A stretch of 64,000 nt of DNA, taken from NCBI GenBank assembly GCA_049698215.1, contig JBAVXH010000428.1:5538-69537 (forward strand), read 5' to 3'. A program made the translations under genes and the position numbers. Under the pieces are notes generated by a model. That model saw nothing but the letters and a program-made list of their open reading frames with translations, searched no databases and was not told where the DNA came from. Below, in pieces: positions 18,201 to 26,188 of this stretch (its first letter is position 1; every line of letters begins with the position of its first letter). The stretch comes from PALSA-894 sp049698215. Lineage in GTDB: Bacteria > Pseudomonadota > Alphaproteobacteria > Rhizobiales > Xanthobacteraceae.

Positions 18201-20569
18201 GGCTCGCAAAGATTGCGTCCCCAATAGTCCGCACCGAGCCCTTCGCCGTTCACCCACGCGCCGGTGACCGTCGACATCAGGTCGACGCGGGCCTGGGTGT
18301 AGTCGAGCTGGCCTAGCGACGCCGCCAGTTCCTCACGCAGCGGCTCCATGTGAGGAGTGTGGAACGCGACGTCGATATCCGACAGCGTCCGCACCAGCAC
18401 GCCCTGCTGTTGGACGGCCGTCGACCACGCCGAGAGCGCCGACGGCTCTCCGGACACAACGCACGTCTCCGGGCCGCTGTGCCCGGCGAGGAAAATCTGG
18501 CCGTCCCAATCGGAGATCGACTCACGGGTCGGGTCAGGCGCGAGGCTGACGACGGCCGTCTTGCCTTGACCCGCAAGTCTCTTCATCAGCCGGCCGCGAT
18601 GATGAACAACCGCCACCGCGCTCTCGAGGCTGAGGCCGCCAGCACAATAAGCAGCCGCCACCTCGCCCAGGCTCTGGCCAACGACGCCATCCGGCTCGAT
18701 GCCGAATGAGCGCCATAGAGCGGCAAGCGCCACCTGCATCGAGAACACGGCCGCCTGAGAAACGTCGGTTTCGTTCAGCCGTTCTCCGGAACGGATCTCC
18801 TCGATGACCGACCGTCCGGAGCACTGCTCAAACAGACGATCGCAGGCCTGCAGGGTTTCGCGAAAGGCCGGGTAATGATCGAATAGCGGGTCGCACATGC
18901 CCTTCCAGTGCGACCCCTGGCCCGAAAATACGAATGCCAGCTTGGAAATCGGCCGTGCGGCCGGCGCCTCGGCGCGTATGGCGTCGGCAAGTTCAGCCGC
19001 CGTGGATGCAACGGCGGCGGCGCGGTGCTGGTGGTGGCTTCTGCGTATCGCAGCCGTGAAGCAGATGTCGCGCGGGGCCGCGCCACCCGCAGCGGTCTTG
19101 AGCAGCCCGCTGTAGGATTCCTTCAAGCCCTGTAGCGCGTCGGGCGATTTCGCCGAAATCGGCAGAACGAAGACCTCCGGAACGGCCTGCACGGCGCGAG
19201 GCGGCGCGGAATCGGGTGCTTCTTCCAACACCAGGTGGGCGTTGGTCCCGCCGAAACTGAACCCACTGACGCCACCCACGCGCCGCGAACCGTTGCGCTT
19301 CCAAGGTCGCGTCGCGACCGGGATCTCCATCGGGAAATCGACTTGCGGTACGCCCGATGTCCACGCTTCAAAATGGAAATTCGGCGGGATCGCATCGTAG
19401 TGCATCGCCAGCGCCATCTTGATGACGCCGGCAACGCCGGCTGCCGCTTCCATGTGGCCGAGATTGCTTTTCAGGGACCCGAGTACGAGATCCGTCGAAC
19501 GCCCGTCACCGAGCGCCTGCGCGAGCGCACCGATCTCGATCGAGTCTCCCAGCGGCGTTCCCGTGCCATGCGTCTCGATGTACTGCGCCGCAGACGGCTC
19601 AATTCCGGCGTTCTTGTAGGCCTCGCGCAGAACTCGCTTCTGCGCCTCCCCGTTCGGCGCCATGATGCCGTTACTCGCGCCGTCGTGATTGATCGCGCCA
19701 CCGCGGATAACCGCATAGATTCGATCGCCATCGTCCAACGCGTCGGCCATCCGCTTGAGGACGACGATGCCGGCGCCTTCGCTGCGCACGATGCCATCGG
19801 CCGCCGTATCGAAGCTATGGCAAGCCCCGGTGGGCGATAGCGCTCCCGCCGCCGAGAAGAAGACGTCTCCTTTGGGCAGCAGGTTGAGGCTGACGCCGCC
19901 GGCGAGCGCGAGCGATGTTTCTCCAGCGCGCAGGCTGCGGCACGCCAGTTCGATCGCCAGGAGTGAACCCGAGCAGGCCGTATCCAGCGTCAGGCTCGGA
20001 CCATGCAGATCGAGAAAGTAGGAGATACGGTTGGCGATGATGCTGTTGGCGGTGCCCGGGCCCGTGGAGGCGCTGAAGCGGTTATAGTTCCGGCTCAGCA
20101 TCAAGTCGTAATCGTTGCTGAGCGTGGCGACGTAGACGCCGGTGGCCGTGTTGGCGAGGCTGAGCGGCGGAATGCCCGCATCCTCCAGCGCATTCCAGGC
20201 GACTTCGAGCATCACCCGCTGGCGCGGATCGACGTGCGGCGCTTCGCGCGGCGAGATGCCGAAGAACGCCGGATCAAACCGGTCCAGCTCTTCGAGAAAG
20301 CCGCCCCAGCGCCCCGCGATCTTTCCAGGCGTACGTGCATCGGGATGAAAGAAGCGCGACGCGTCCCATCGTTCGGCCGGCACCTCACGCACACCGCTAC
20401 GCTTCTCGCAGAGCAACTTCCAGAAGTCCTGCAAACCCGAAGCGCCCGGCAGGCGGCAATCCATGCCGACAATCGCGATGCTCGCATTCTCCCCGGCACG
20501 AAGGGATTCGATCTCGGCCCGCAGATCACGTAACGCGAAAAGTGCTCGTTCCAAAGGTGTGGATGTCAT
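15185..20569 (-). CDS. Type I PKS module: KS-AT-DH-KR-ACP
   Basis: The 1794-aa protein begins with a docking-like helix (residues 5-25). KS spans about 28-455 (Cys199 in DTACSGS, His334 in THGTGT, His372 in GHMEAAAG). AT spans about 545-860 (GQSLGE, Ser633); AFH at 735-737 is the HAFH-like malonyl-CoA type. DH spans about 905-1185 with HKVLGSVIFP (His938) and HPILIDAALQ (Asp1104). KR spans about 1395-1575 with TGGLGGLG, Ser1545 and Tyr1558; the VED near 1501 fits a B-type (LDD-like) reductase. The ACP has GMDSI (Ser1717) and a C-terminal helix follows (EELLAQVEKMS). There is no ER, so one round should leave an alpha,beta-double bond. The ACP is last, so the chain should pass to the NRPS condensation domain. 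Confidence 0.95.
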   Translation of the reverse strand: MTSTPLERALFALRDLRAEIESLRAGENASIAIVGMDCRLPGASGLQDFWKLLCEKRSGVREVPAERWDASRFFHPDARTPGKIAGRWGGFLEELDRFDPAFFGISPREAPHVDPRQRVMLEVAWNALEDAGIPPLSLANTATGVYVATLSNDYDLMLSRNYNRFSASTGPGTANSIIANRISYFLDLHGPSLTLDTACSGSLLAIELACRSLRAGETSLALAGGVSLNLLPKGDVFFSAAGALSPTGACHSFDTAADGIVRSEGAGIVVLKRMADALDDGDRIYAVIRGGAINHDGASNGIMAPNGEAQKRVLREAYKNAGIEPSAAQYIETHGTGTPLGDSIEIGALAQALGDGRSTDLVLGSLKSNLGHMEAAAGVAGVIKMALAMHYDAIPPNFHFEAWTSGVPQVDFPMEIPVATRPWKRNGSRRVGGVSGFSFGGTNAHLVLEEAPDSAPPRAVQAVPEVFVLPISAKSPDALQGLKESYSGLLKTAAGGAAPRDICFTAAIRRSHHQHRAAAVASTAAELADAIRAEAPAARPISKLAFVFSGQGSHWKGMCDPLFDHYPAFRETLQACDRLFEQCSGRSVIEEIRSGERLNETDVSQAAVFSMQVALAALWRSFGIEPDGVVGQSLGEVAAAYCAGGLSLESAVAVVHHRGRLMKRLAGQGKTAVVSLAPDPTRESISDWDGQIFLAGHSGPETCVVSGEPSALSAWSTAVQQQGVLVRTLSDIDVAFHTPHMEPLREELAASLGQLDYTQARVDLMSTVTGAWVNGEGLGADYWGRNLCEPFQLSSALDRLVEAGFDGFLEISPHLMLAGPIREVLGKRGRDALVLGSAQRGDAAGRALLTSVAQLYKGGKNPDWRALFPARGSVASLPAYPFLRERYWLDQLPGDEVAPDAAGASPLLGRALECALPGGQHVWEQHLALHSPYYLSGHKVLGSVIFPAAGYVAAALAAMRQLRPDAAATEITTLYLREVLPISEAGCRLQTLFSPSGDGSYGFQFSARQASTEDWTPTASGRAAAVRAPAASLAVNELRLGLTDHIAGTAHYEAMASQGLDYGKHFRAISQIWRSRGRAVSELALDEIAAAEAPDYCVHPILIDAALQTAAATLEPSEGKIYNEEQYLPQGMGRVRFSANPGGRALCIAELKSGAPKDPELVFDLRIVSEDGQVCLEIDELRLAHVESTQGVARGSVRDWMYELRWEQAAREGTSDAKTGKWAIFGGSDDLCSALASVLKRRGLQAEVFAGSEMPNPDTTGIVYLHGLDTSADEAHASCAFLLNGVKRLATFENAPKLWIVTRQLQAAGNEAVDASWASQLWGFGRVVALEHPELWGGLIDLGPVDEGDAERLTEELLAPSADRQIALRGEARYVARLRASDQAPPVDPAVFRPDASYLITGGLGGLGVTVARWMIAHGARRLILAGRAALPPRREWLTLSADHPAKSRVDAILDLERAGASVHVATFDVADADDVEAYVEDFHAQGLPPIRGVIHAAGIVEDQLLLRLDDETFQRVLKPKVAGARALHEATKDLALDFFTLFSSISSVLGQFGQAHYAAGNAYMDNLALWRRAQGLPATSINWGPWADVGMFARLTEKSKSGRSGVFPMTPEQALQAMERIQAAQPAQAIVVSADWARMPPSPLFAELMPASATRERTAEEEKAASELLLELLLAEPEPRRQRLQSYLREAAARVLGLEAARLDVREPLTSLGMDSIMVVELKTEIERTINITVPMVDLFTGTVDKLAEQLALKLGDHGHVEELLAQVEKMSPEELEAHLQGTGGNDRHQQAH

Positions 20570-20594
20570 TCTGACGCTGTACCCTTAGCCTTCC

Positions 20595-22415
20595 TCACCG
20601 ATTCACTCGGTTTAGTTCCGCGAGGACCAATGCCTCGGTTGCCTGATCCTTCGTCGCCAAGGTGCTGCTCGCCCCCTGGTCGTTTGGACCACTCGCAACG
20701 CAGCGCGCCATCGCGGTCGTGGTCGAATAGGTCCACGGAGCGGTTGGCTCCAAATCAATGCCGAGCCAAGCGTTCAGACTCTGGACGAGCAGCACAGCGC
20801 GCATCGAATCCAGACCGAGATCGGCCAACGCAATATCCGGGGAGTTCGTCGGCGGAGGCGTCTCCAGATTGTCGGCCAGCCAATCGAGAATCCAACGCTT
20901 CGCCGCCTCCTCGCTTACGTGCTTGCGCGTCCGGTTGAGCGTGCGATCCGCTGCTTGCTGACGCAGGACGCGCTTCAGGATCTTGCCCGTCGGACTCTTC
21001 GGTATCTCCTGCACGAAGCGAACGATGGCCGGCACCTTCACTTCCGCCATCCGCTGCCGGCAGTAGCGGCGAATCTCGTGTTCGGACGCCACGGCAGTTG
21101 GCCGCAGCACGATATCGGCGCGGACCTGCTCGCCAAGAAGCGGTTCGCGGATCCCGTAGACGGCAGCCTCGGCCACCGCCGGATGAGAGTGAAGAACGTT
21201 CTCCACTTCGGCCGGATAGACGTTGACCCCGCCCAAGATGACCATATCCGAGAGGCGATCTTCGACATAGAAATAACTATCGGCATCGCGCCTGCCGATA
21301 TCGCCGGTGTGAAACCAGCCGCCGCGCATGACCAGTTCAGTTTCCTCGGGCCGGCCCCAATAGCCGAGCATCACATTGTGCCCGCGCACGACGATCTCGC
21401 CCTTCTCCCCCTCGGCGCATTCCGCGCCGCTCGCGGGATCGAGGATTTTCATTTCCACGCCGTCGATGGGCACGCCGATGGAGCCCGGCCGGTGATCGGA
21501 CAGGTGATTGTAGGAAGCGAAGGGAGAAGTTTCCGAAAGACCGTAGCCCTGGAAGATCGGCGCTCCGAACATCTCCTGCCAGGCGCTCTCGATTTCGAGC
21601 GGGAGCGGTGCCGCGGCGGAAAACCAGTACCTTACCCCCGCGACTTCCTTCAGCGGACGCCGGGCCAGCAGCACGATGAAGTTGGCGGGCACGCCGAAAA
21701 ACATCGTAACGCCGTGATCGGCGATGGAGCGCAGCACCTGTTCGAGATCGAACCGGCGGTGCAGCACGACCGCCGCGCCCGATTGCAGCATGGCGTTGAA
21801 AATCGCGTTCTGGCCGAAGCAGTGATAGAGCGGCAAAAACAGAATGCCGCGGTCGTCGGGACGAATGCCGAGATAACGCTGCTTGGCTTCGATATTCCGG
21901 ACGACGTTGGAGTGAGAGAGCACCGCGCCCTTTGGGCGGCCGGTGGTGCCGGATGTGTAAACGATCGCGGCGGGATCATGCGGCTGCATAGCCCGCGCGC
22001 CCGAGAGCGGCTCTGCCGCCATCAAGGTCGCGGCGAACGCCTCATCGCAGACGTAGACATGCTCCACCGACGCTGCCGAGAGGTTCTCGCGCAACTCCGG
22101 CATGGTCACGACCGCGCGCGCCTCACAATTTTTCAGAACATAGTGGAGCTCGTCGTACTTCCATCCGGTGCTGATGGAAACCGCAATCGCGCCAAGCTTG
22201 AGAATCCCCAAATAGGCGATCGCAAACTCAGGCACATTCGGCAGGTAGAGCGCGATGCGATCGCCCGCAGACAAGCCGTCCCGGGCGAAGAGGCCTGCCG
22301 CTTGCGACGATCGCTCGTTCAGCTCCTTGTAGGTCCAGGTTTGCCTCTCGAACACCAACGCGATGCGCTCCGGATGAGCACCCGCGCCGCGTTCGATGTG
22401 TTCGGCAATGTTCAT
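20595..22415 (-). CDS. Acyl-AMP/CoA ligase fused to a C-terminal acyl carrier protein (starter loading)
   Basis: The 606-aa product has an ANL adenylating domain at about 1-490: YTSGTTGRPKG at 153-163, GYGLSE, GWFHTGD, and a terminal catalytic Lys in SPTGKILKR. A short linker then leads to a carrier domain with LGLDSM (Ser537). This layout activates a carboxylic acid as the adenylate and loads it on its own carrier protein, a PKS starter function. The start overlaps the ammonia-lyase stop by 4 bp (ATGA), implying the lyase product is the substrate: a cinnamate-, coumarate- or urocanate-like acid. The PKS begins 25 bp downstream. A fatty acid is an alternative substrate, but the neighbour argues against it. 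Confidence 0.9.
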   Translation of the reverse strand: MNIAEHIERGAGAHPERIALVFERQTWTYKELNERSSQAAGLFARDGLSAGDRIALYLPNVPEFAIAYLGILKLGAIAVSISTGWKYDELHYVLKNCEARAVVTMPELRENLSAASVEHVYVCDEAFAATLMAAEPLSGARAMQPHDPAAIVYTSGTTGRPKGAVLSHSNVVRNIEAKQRYLGIRPDDRGILFLPLYHCFGQNAIFNAMLQSGAAVVLHRRFDLEQVLRSIADHGVTMFFGVPANFIVLLARRPLKEVAGVRYWFSAAAPLPLEIESAWQEMFGAPIFQGYGLSETSPFASYNHLSDHRPGSIGVPIDGVEMKILDPASGAECAEGEKGEIVVRGHNVMLGYWGRPEETELVMRGGWFHTGDIGRRDADSYFYVEDRLSDMVILGGVNVYPAEVENVLHSHPAVAEAAVYGIREPLLGEQVRADIVLRPTAVASEHEIRRYCRQRMAEVKVPAIVRFVQEIPKSPTGKILKRVLRQQAADRTLNRTRKHVSEEAAKRWILDWLADNLETPPPTNSPDIALADLGLDSMRAVLLVQSLNAWLGIDLEPTAPWTYSTTTAMARCVASGPNDQGASSTLATKDQATEALVLAELNRVNR

Positions 22416-24112
22416 GCGTAGAACTCCCGCAGATCCGACAGCACGGGGCCGAACGACTGCGCGATTGGACCATCGCTCTCAAGATCCTCGACGATGGCGG
22501 AGATGTACTCGTCCAGCGACTGATCCCCGTCGTCCCAAACGTAGGGGCGCGCTCGCCCCGGTTTCACGCCGGTGACCTGCTTAACCGCTTCATATGTCGT
22601 TCGTGTTGCATCGGAGAGCGTTTCGCGGGCGTCATAATGGTGGAATTGTGCAAACGTCCGCAGGTCGGCTGCCTGGACGCCGAAGATCAATCCCGCCGCC
22701 AGATAGAGGCGGAAGGTGTCGAGTGACTCGCGCGCGAGAACCGCCGAGCCCAGGCCCTGGCTGTTGACGTTCTGATTGAACTGCTCGGCATGGGTCGGGA
22801 ACCGGTCCGCGATCGAGTTTCCGAAGAATGACAGTCGCGGCGCCAAAGAATTCAGAGTGATCTGTAGCGCCTTAAGACCAGTGTTGACCGGCTGCTGCAC
22901 GTTGCCGACCAGCGAGGGCGGGAGCCCATTGCTGAATTCCGGCGCGACCACGAGCGCAATCTGCGCGTCCAAATGCTTGGCCAGCATGCCGAGATGATAG
23001 CGCAGCTGGTCCATGCCGACGCCGATGTATTGCCCCAGAAAGTTGCCGCCGTGATAGGCAATGCCTGCTTCCGCATCGATCAGCGGATTATCCGTCGCCG
23101 AGTTCCCCTCGACTTCGATCTGGGCCCCGATGGCGATCAGCCCGTCGACGATGGGCCCAAGAAATTGCGGCAAGCAGCGCAGCGAGTATCGGTCCTGAAT
23201 AAGTTCACCGGGCGCACGGCCGCGATCGGTCCCGCTCCCGCGGACTAGTTTCGAGCCGTGCAGCAGTTGCAGCATCTGTTGAGCGGCCCAGCGCTGGCCT
23301 GGATGTGGCTTGAGCCGATGCACGAACGGCGCAAAGGACTCGGTCGAGGCACGCAAGGCCTGTGCCAGGAGGGCGTGAAGGCACAACGTCCCGGCCAGGA
23401 ATTTGTGTGTGTCAGAGATACAGTTGGCGGCGACGCCCGTCATCACCGAGGTACCGTTCATCATCGCCAGCGCTTCTTTCGCCTCCAGAGGAAGCGGCGA
23501 AAGGCCGAGGCGCTCGAGCGCGACCAGCGCGTCGATTTCCTCGCCATCGTCGTCGACGCGATAGCCCGGCGCGAGACCACAGATCGCACCCGTGACGTAG
23601 GCGAGCGGCACTAGATCGCCGCTCGCGCCGATCGAGCCATGCGCCCGCACGCGCGGCGTAACGTTCTCGTTCAAAAAGAGGATCAGCCGTTCGATCAATT
23701 CCAGGCGAACGCCCGAGGCGCCCCAGAGCAGCGCATTGGCGCGCAACAGCATCGCGGCCCGGACGTCCTCGTTGCTGAGAAAATTCCCCGCGCCGGTCCG
23801 ATGGGACAGCGGCAAATTGTTTTGCAGCGCGGCCGCCGAAGTGGATGGCACGGCGAGGTTGGCCATGCCGCCGAACAGCGTCGTGATCCCGTAGATCGGC
23901 TGACCGCGGCGCACCGCGTCCTCAACGAAGGCGCGCGATGCAGCGATTCTGTTCAGAACGATGGGATCGTCGGTGAGCCTGACGCTGGACCGCTGGCGGG
24001 CGACGCGCAGCATGTCATCGAGCGACAAGCCCTGACCGCGCAGGACAACAGCCTCACGTTCGCCGCGAGACGGCCAGCGAGCAGCTTCTGCGTCCGAGGT
24101 GGCCACAGCCAT
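22412..24112 (-). CDS. MIO-type aromatic amino acid ammonia-lyase/aminomutase
   Basis: The 566-aa protein carries the A-S-G triad (residues 163-165, IGASGDLVPL) that cyclises to the MIO electrophile, and the catalytic Tyr at 74 (YGITTLFGG). The C-terminal half (FFGNSIADRFPTHAEQ, then FNQNVNSQG) is like cyanobacterial phenylalanine ammonia-lyases, with a constant offset of four residues from the Anabaena enzyme as I recall it. The selectivity pair that is Phe-Leu in PAL and His-Leu in TAL is Ser103-His104 here, the pair known from histidine ammonia-lyases. It removes ammonia from an aromatic amino acid to give an arylacrylate, probably the PKS starter; aminomutase activity is possible. It is the first enzyme of the assembly-line operon. 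Confidence 0.92.
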   Translation of the reverse strand: MAVATSDAEAARWPSRGEREAVVLRGQGLSLDDMLRVARQRSSVRLTDDPIVLNRIAASRAFVEDAVRRGQPIYGITTLFGGMANLAVPSTSAAALQNNLPLSHRTGAGNFLSNEDVRAAMLLRANALLWGASGVRLELIERLILFLNENVTPRVRAHGSIGASGDLVPLAYVTGAICGLAPGYRVDDDGEEIDALVALERLGLSPLPLEAKEALAMMNGTSVMTGVAANCISDTHKFLAGTLCLHALLAQALRASTESFAPFVHRLKPHPGQRWAAQQMLQLLHGSKLVRGSGTDRGRAPGELIQDRYSLRCLPQFLGPIVDGLIAIGAQIEVEGNSATDNPLIDAEAGIAYHGGNFLGQYIGVGMDQLRYHLGMLAKHLDAQIALVVAPEFSNGLPPSLVGNVQQPVNTGLKALQITLNSLAPRLSFFGNSIADRFPTHAEQFNQNVNSQGLGSAVLARESLDTFRLYLAAGLIFGVQAADLRTFAQFHHYDARETLSDATRTTYEAVKQVTGVKPGRARPYVWDDGDQSLDEYISAIVEDLESDGPIAQSFGPVLSDLREFYA

Positions 24113-24250
24113 TGGATTGCACGTGATGAGTAGAAAATGTCCGATTGCATCCTAGCATCAGTTGAATCCGGATTCCAAGCCTGCAGCTACGCAATGCTGA
24201 TCAGACGAGCTGCGGCACGCCATCGCTTCGACATCGGAACTCGATTTTGC

Positions 24251-24769
24251 TCAAGCCGGTTGCCGGCCTGTCAGAAGGCGCTGAATGAATCGAACCGGCG
24301 GAGGGATAAGGAACTCGCGAATGATCTGCGCCAGATCGAAAAAAGCACGCACTTCTAGAATGCGACCATTGTGCATGTAGATCAGATCGCACCCCTCAAC
24401 GTCGATCACCACGCCAAGCGGCGGAATGCCATGAAAATAGCCATCTTGGGTGCCGGTCATCCGGAACCGAAGCGCCACTCGGTTCCCTTCCGATATTCGA
24501 TCTAGCTCAACGAAGTGCTTGTTAGAGAAGGCCATCCTGGTCTCCTCCAGAAATGTCCGAAATCCGCTCTGATCGACCCCGTGCAAGGTCGACGGTCCTC
24601 GGAATACGAAATCCGGCGCCAGGATTTCGTCCGCCCTGCTGAAGTCGCCTCGATTGAGTAGCTCATCGAAATAACGATCCACCAATACGCGGTGTGGAAT
24701 GCTCTGCTGCGTCGGCGGCGCCGGTTGGACCGCAGTTCCTGCGAGGAAATCGTTCGGGGGATTTTCCAT
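24251..24769 (-). CDS. SnoaL-like/NTF2-fold protein
   Basis: The 172-aa protein has the layout of SnoaL-like polyketide cyclase/ester cyclase family members: a helix with VDRYFDELLNRGDFSRADEI, then DFVFRGP, an FxxFLEETRMAFSN helix, and strands ending GRILEVRAFFD. The NTF2-like fold forms a conical pocket used by cyclases, isomerases and hydrolases, or only for binding. It precedes the ammonia-lyase by 138 bp in the same direction and may be the first gene of the operon or a separate small unit. Its reaction cannot be predicted; cyclisation or double-bond isomerisation of the cluster product is a reasonable guess. The start is supported by length and composition only. Confidence 0.75.
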   Translation of the reverse strand: MENPPNDFLAGTAVQPAPPTQQSIPHRVLVDRYFDELLNRGDFSRADEILAPDFVFRGPSTLHGVDQSGFRTFLEETRMAFSNKHFVELDRISEGNRVALRFRMTGTQDGYFHGIPPLGVVIDVEGCDLIYMHNGRILEVRAFFDLAQIIREFLIPPPVRFIQRLLTGRQPA

Positions 24770-24817
24770 CGACGTCGCTCACGCGTTCGAATGACGCGTT
24801 CGCCGCGTCCTTGTGCC

Positions 24818-24847
24818 TCGACAAGCTAGCTCATCGTGGCCTACAGT
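24818..24847 (+). promoter_or_regulatory. Candidate sigma-70-like promoter for the aminotransferase unit
   Basis: TCGACA (24818-24823) and TACAGT (24842-24847) are separated by 18 bp, matching 5/6 and 4/6 of the consensus. It lies in the intergenic region between the leftward biosynthetic operon and the rightward aminotransferase, about 110 bp before the chosen start. Inverted CCTACG/CGTAGG halves at 24889-24894 and 24903-24908 follow, a possible regulator site. I saw no equally convincing promoter for the leftward genes. By-eye prediction only. Confidence 0.3.
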
Positions 24848-24958
24848 AGAACAACGAAAGGTGGTGTCAGCGGAAATTAGGGCTGCGACCTACGAGCCCG
24901 GACGTAGGAGCGCGAGCTAGCGCGGCGAGAATTGCCGCAAGCTGTACCTGAAGTTGCG

Positions 24959-26188
24959 ATGGCGGTTCCAGCGCTCAATCATCCTGCGATTAGTCCGCCG
25001 CCGGGGCACGCCATTGATTCCGGCAGCAAGTCGGCCGCGGAAAGCTGGCAAACAATCAAAGATCAAATCCGCATTGTCCGCGCCGAGAATGATCTGCTTT
25101 TCGATGAGCAGGACAGGGAACTCGTCGACCTGTTTTCCGGAAACGGAACTGTATGGCTCGGTCACAAGAACCGCAGGATTAATGCGCGCGTCGCGCATCA
25201 ACTCGATCAAGTCTGGATCACTGGCGGGCTGGAAACCACAGTCCGCCGCGAGGCCGTCGCTGCGATCGAGCGCTTCATTCCGGCCTCGCACAAAGTCGCA
25301 GCGCTCTATTCGACCGGGATGGAGGCGTCCGAATTTGCCATCCGGATGGCGCGCGTCATCACCGGCAAGCCGGGCGTCGTCGGATTCGAGAAATCGATGC
25401 ATGGCAAGTCGCTCGCGACCGCGTTCCTTGGCTGGGATAACCACGATGGCGTCATGCTTCCCCAGTTCCATCGGCTGCCCTATCTGCCGGCCCTCTCCGA
25501 GCCGGACATTCTGGAGCGGCTGGAAACGACACTGCGTCTTCATCCGATTTCGCTGGTGTTCATCGAGCCGCTTCAGGGCACCGGTGGCGGCTATTCTGCT
25601 TCGGATGATTTCTATCGGACCGTGTTCCGGTTGTGCGAGCAGCATGGCGCACTTCTCGCCTTCGACGAGATCCTCACGGGGTTCTATCGCACCGGAACGC
25701 CGTTCTATTTTTCGAGGCTCGGCTTCACGCCGCATCTGCTGCTTCTCGGGAAGGGGATCGGCAACGGCTTCCCGGTCTCCAGCGTCGCGGTCGACCGCCG
25801 CTATAGCGTGTTGCCGCAAATGCTGCCGGGCAGCACTTATGCGGGAAACCCGCTCGCAGCGGCAGCCGTGGTGGCGACTCTCGGCGAGCTCGATCAGGCA
25901 AGTCCACTCGAGAAGGTTCGCGTCATCGAACGCACCATTACCGAAGCGATCCTGCCGCTCGCTCGACTTGGTTTGGCGGCCCGCGGCTGCGGAGCCATGT
26001 GGATCATCGAGCTGCCGCCCGAGTCAGACGCGCAGAGCATTGCACTGAAACTCTACACCCGCGGCATCTTTGCCAGTTACGCCGGACGGATTCTGCGCCT
26101 GCTTCCGGCACTCACGATCGCGCCCCAACGCTTGTCAGACGCGTGCGGCGTCGTACAGCAGGTGCTCGGAGAAGTCTATGCGGCCTGA
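24959..26188 (+). CDS. Class III PLP aminotransferase (glutamate-1-semialdehyde aminomutase-like)
   Basis: Start chosen at ATG 24959 (409 aa); an in-frame TTG at 24932 would add nine residues. Fold type I features are visible: SGNGTVWLGHKN near the N-terminus, LYSTGMEASEFAIRMAR for cofactor phosphate contacts, FIEPLQGTGGG, AFDEILTGF with the PLP-ring Asp, and LLLGKGIGNGFPVS with the Schiff-base Lys. Relatives transfer amino groups to or from omega/beta positions or aldehydes. It diverges from the assembly-line operon and overlaps the next gene by 11 bp. It could make an unusual amino acid for the NRPS or aminate a sugar; I cannot choose between these from sequence. Confidence 0.85.
   Translation: MAVPALNHPAISPPPGHAIDSGSKSAAESWQTIKDQIRIVRAENDLLFDEQDRELVDLFSGNGTVWLGHKNRRINARVAHQLDQVWITGGLETTVRREAVAAIERFIPASHKVAALYSTGMEASEFAIRMARVITGKPGVVGFEKSMHGKSLATAFLGWDNHDGVMLPQFHRLPYLPALSEPDILERLETTLRLHPISLVFIEPLQGTGGGYSASDDFYRTVFRLCEQHGALLAFDEILTGFYRTGTPFYFSRLGFTPHLLLLGKGIGNGFPVSSVAVDRRYSVLPQMLPGSTYAGNPLAAAAVVATLGELDQASPLEKVRVIERTITEAILPLARLGLAARGCGAMWIIELPPESDAQSIALKLYTRGIFASYAGRILRLLPALTIAPQRLSDACGVVQQVLGEVYAA

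Noticed and set aside
20919..22421. A 500-codon plus-strand frame over the ligase-ACP gene
   Set aside because: Antisense to a well-defined adenylating enzyme; composition is typical of a shadow frame.
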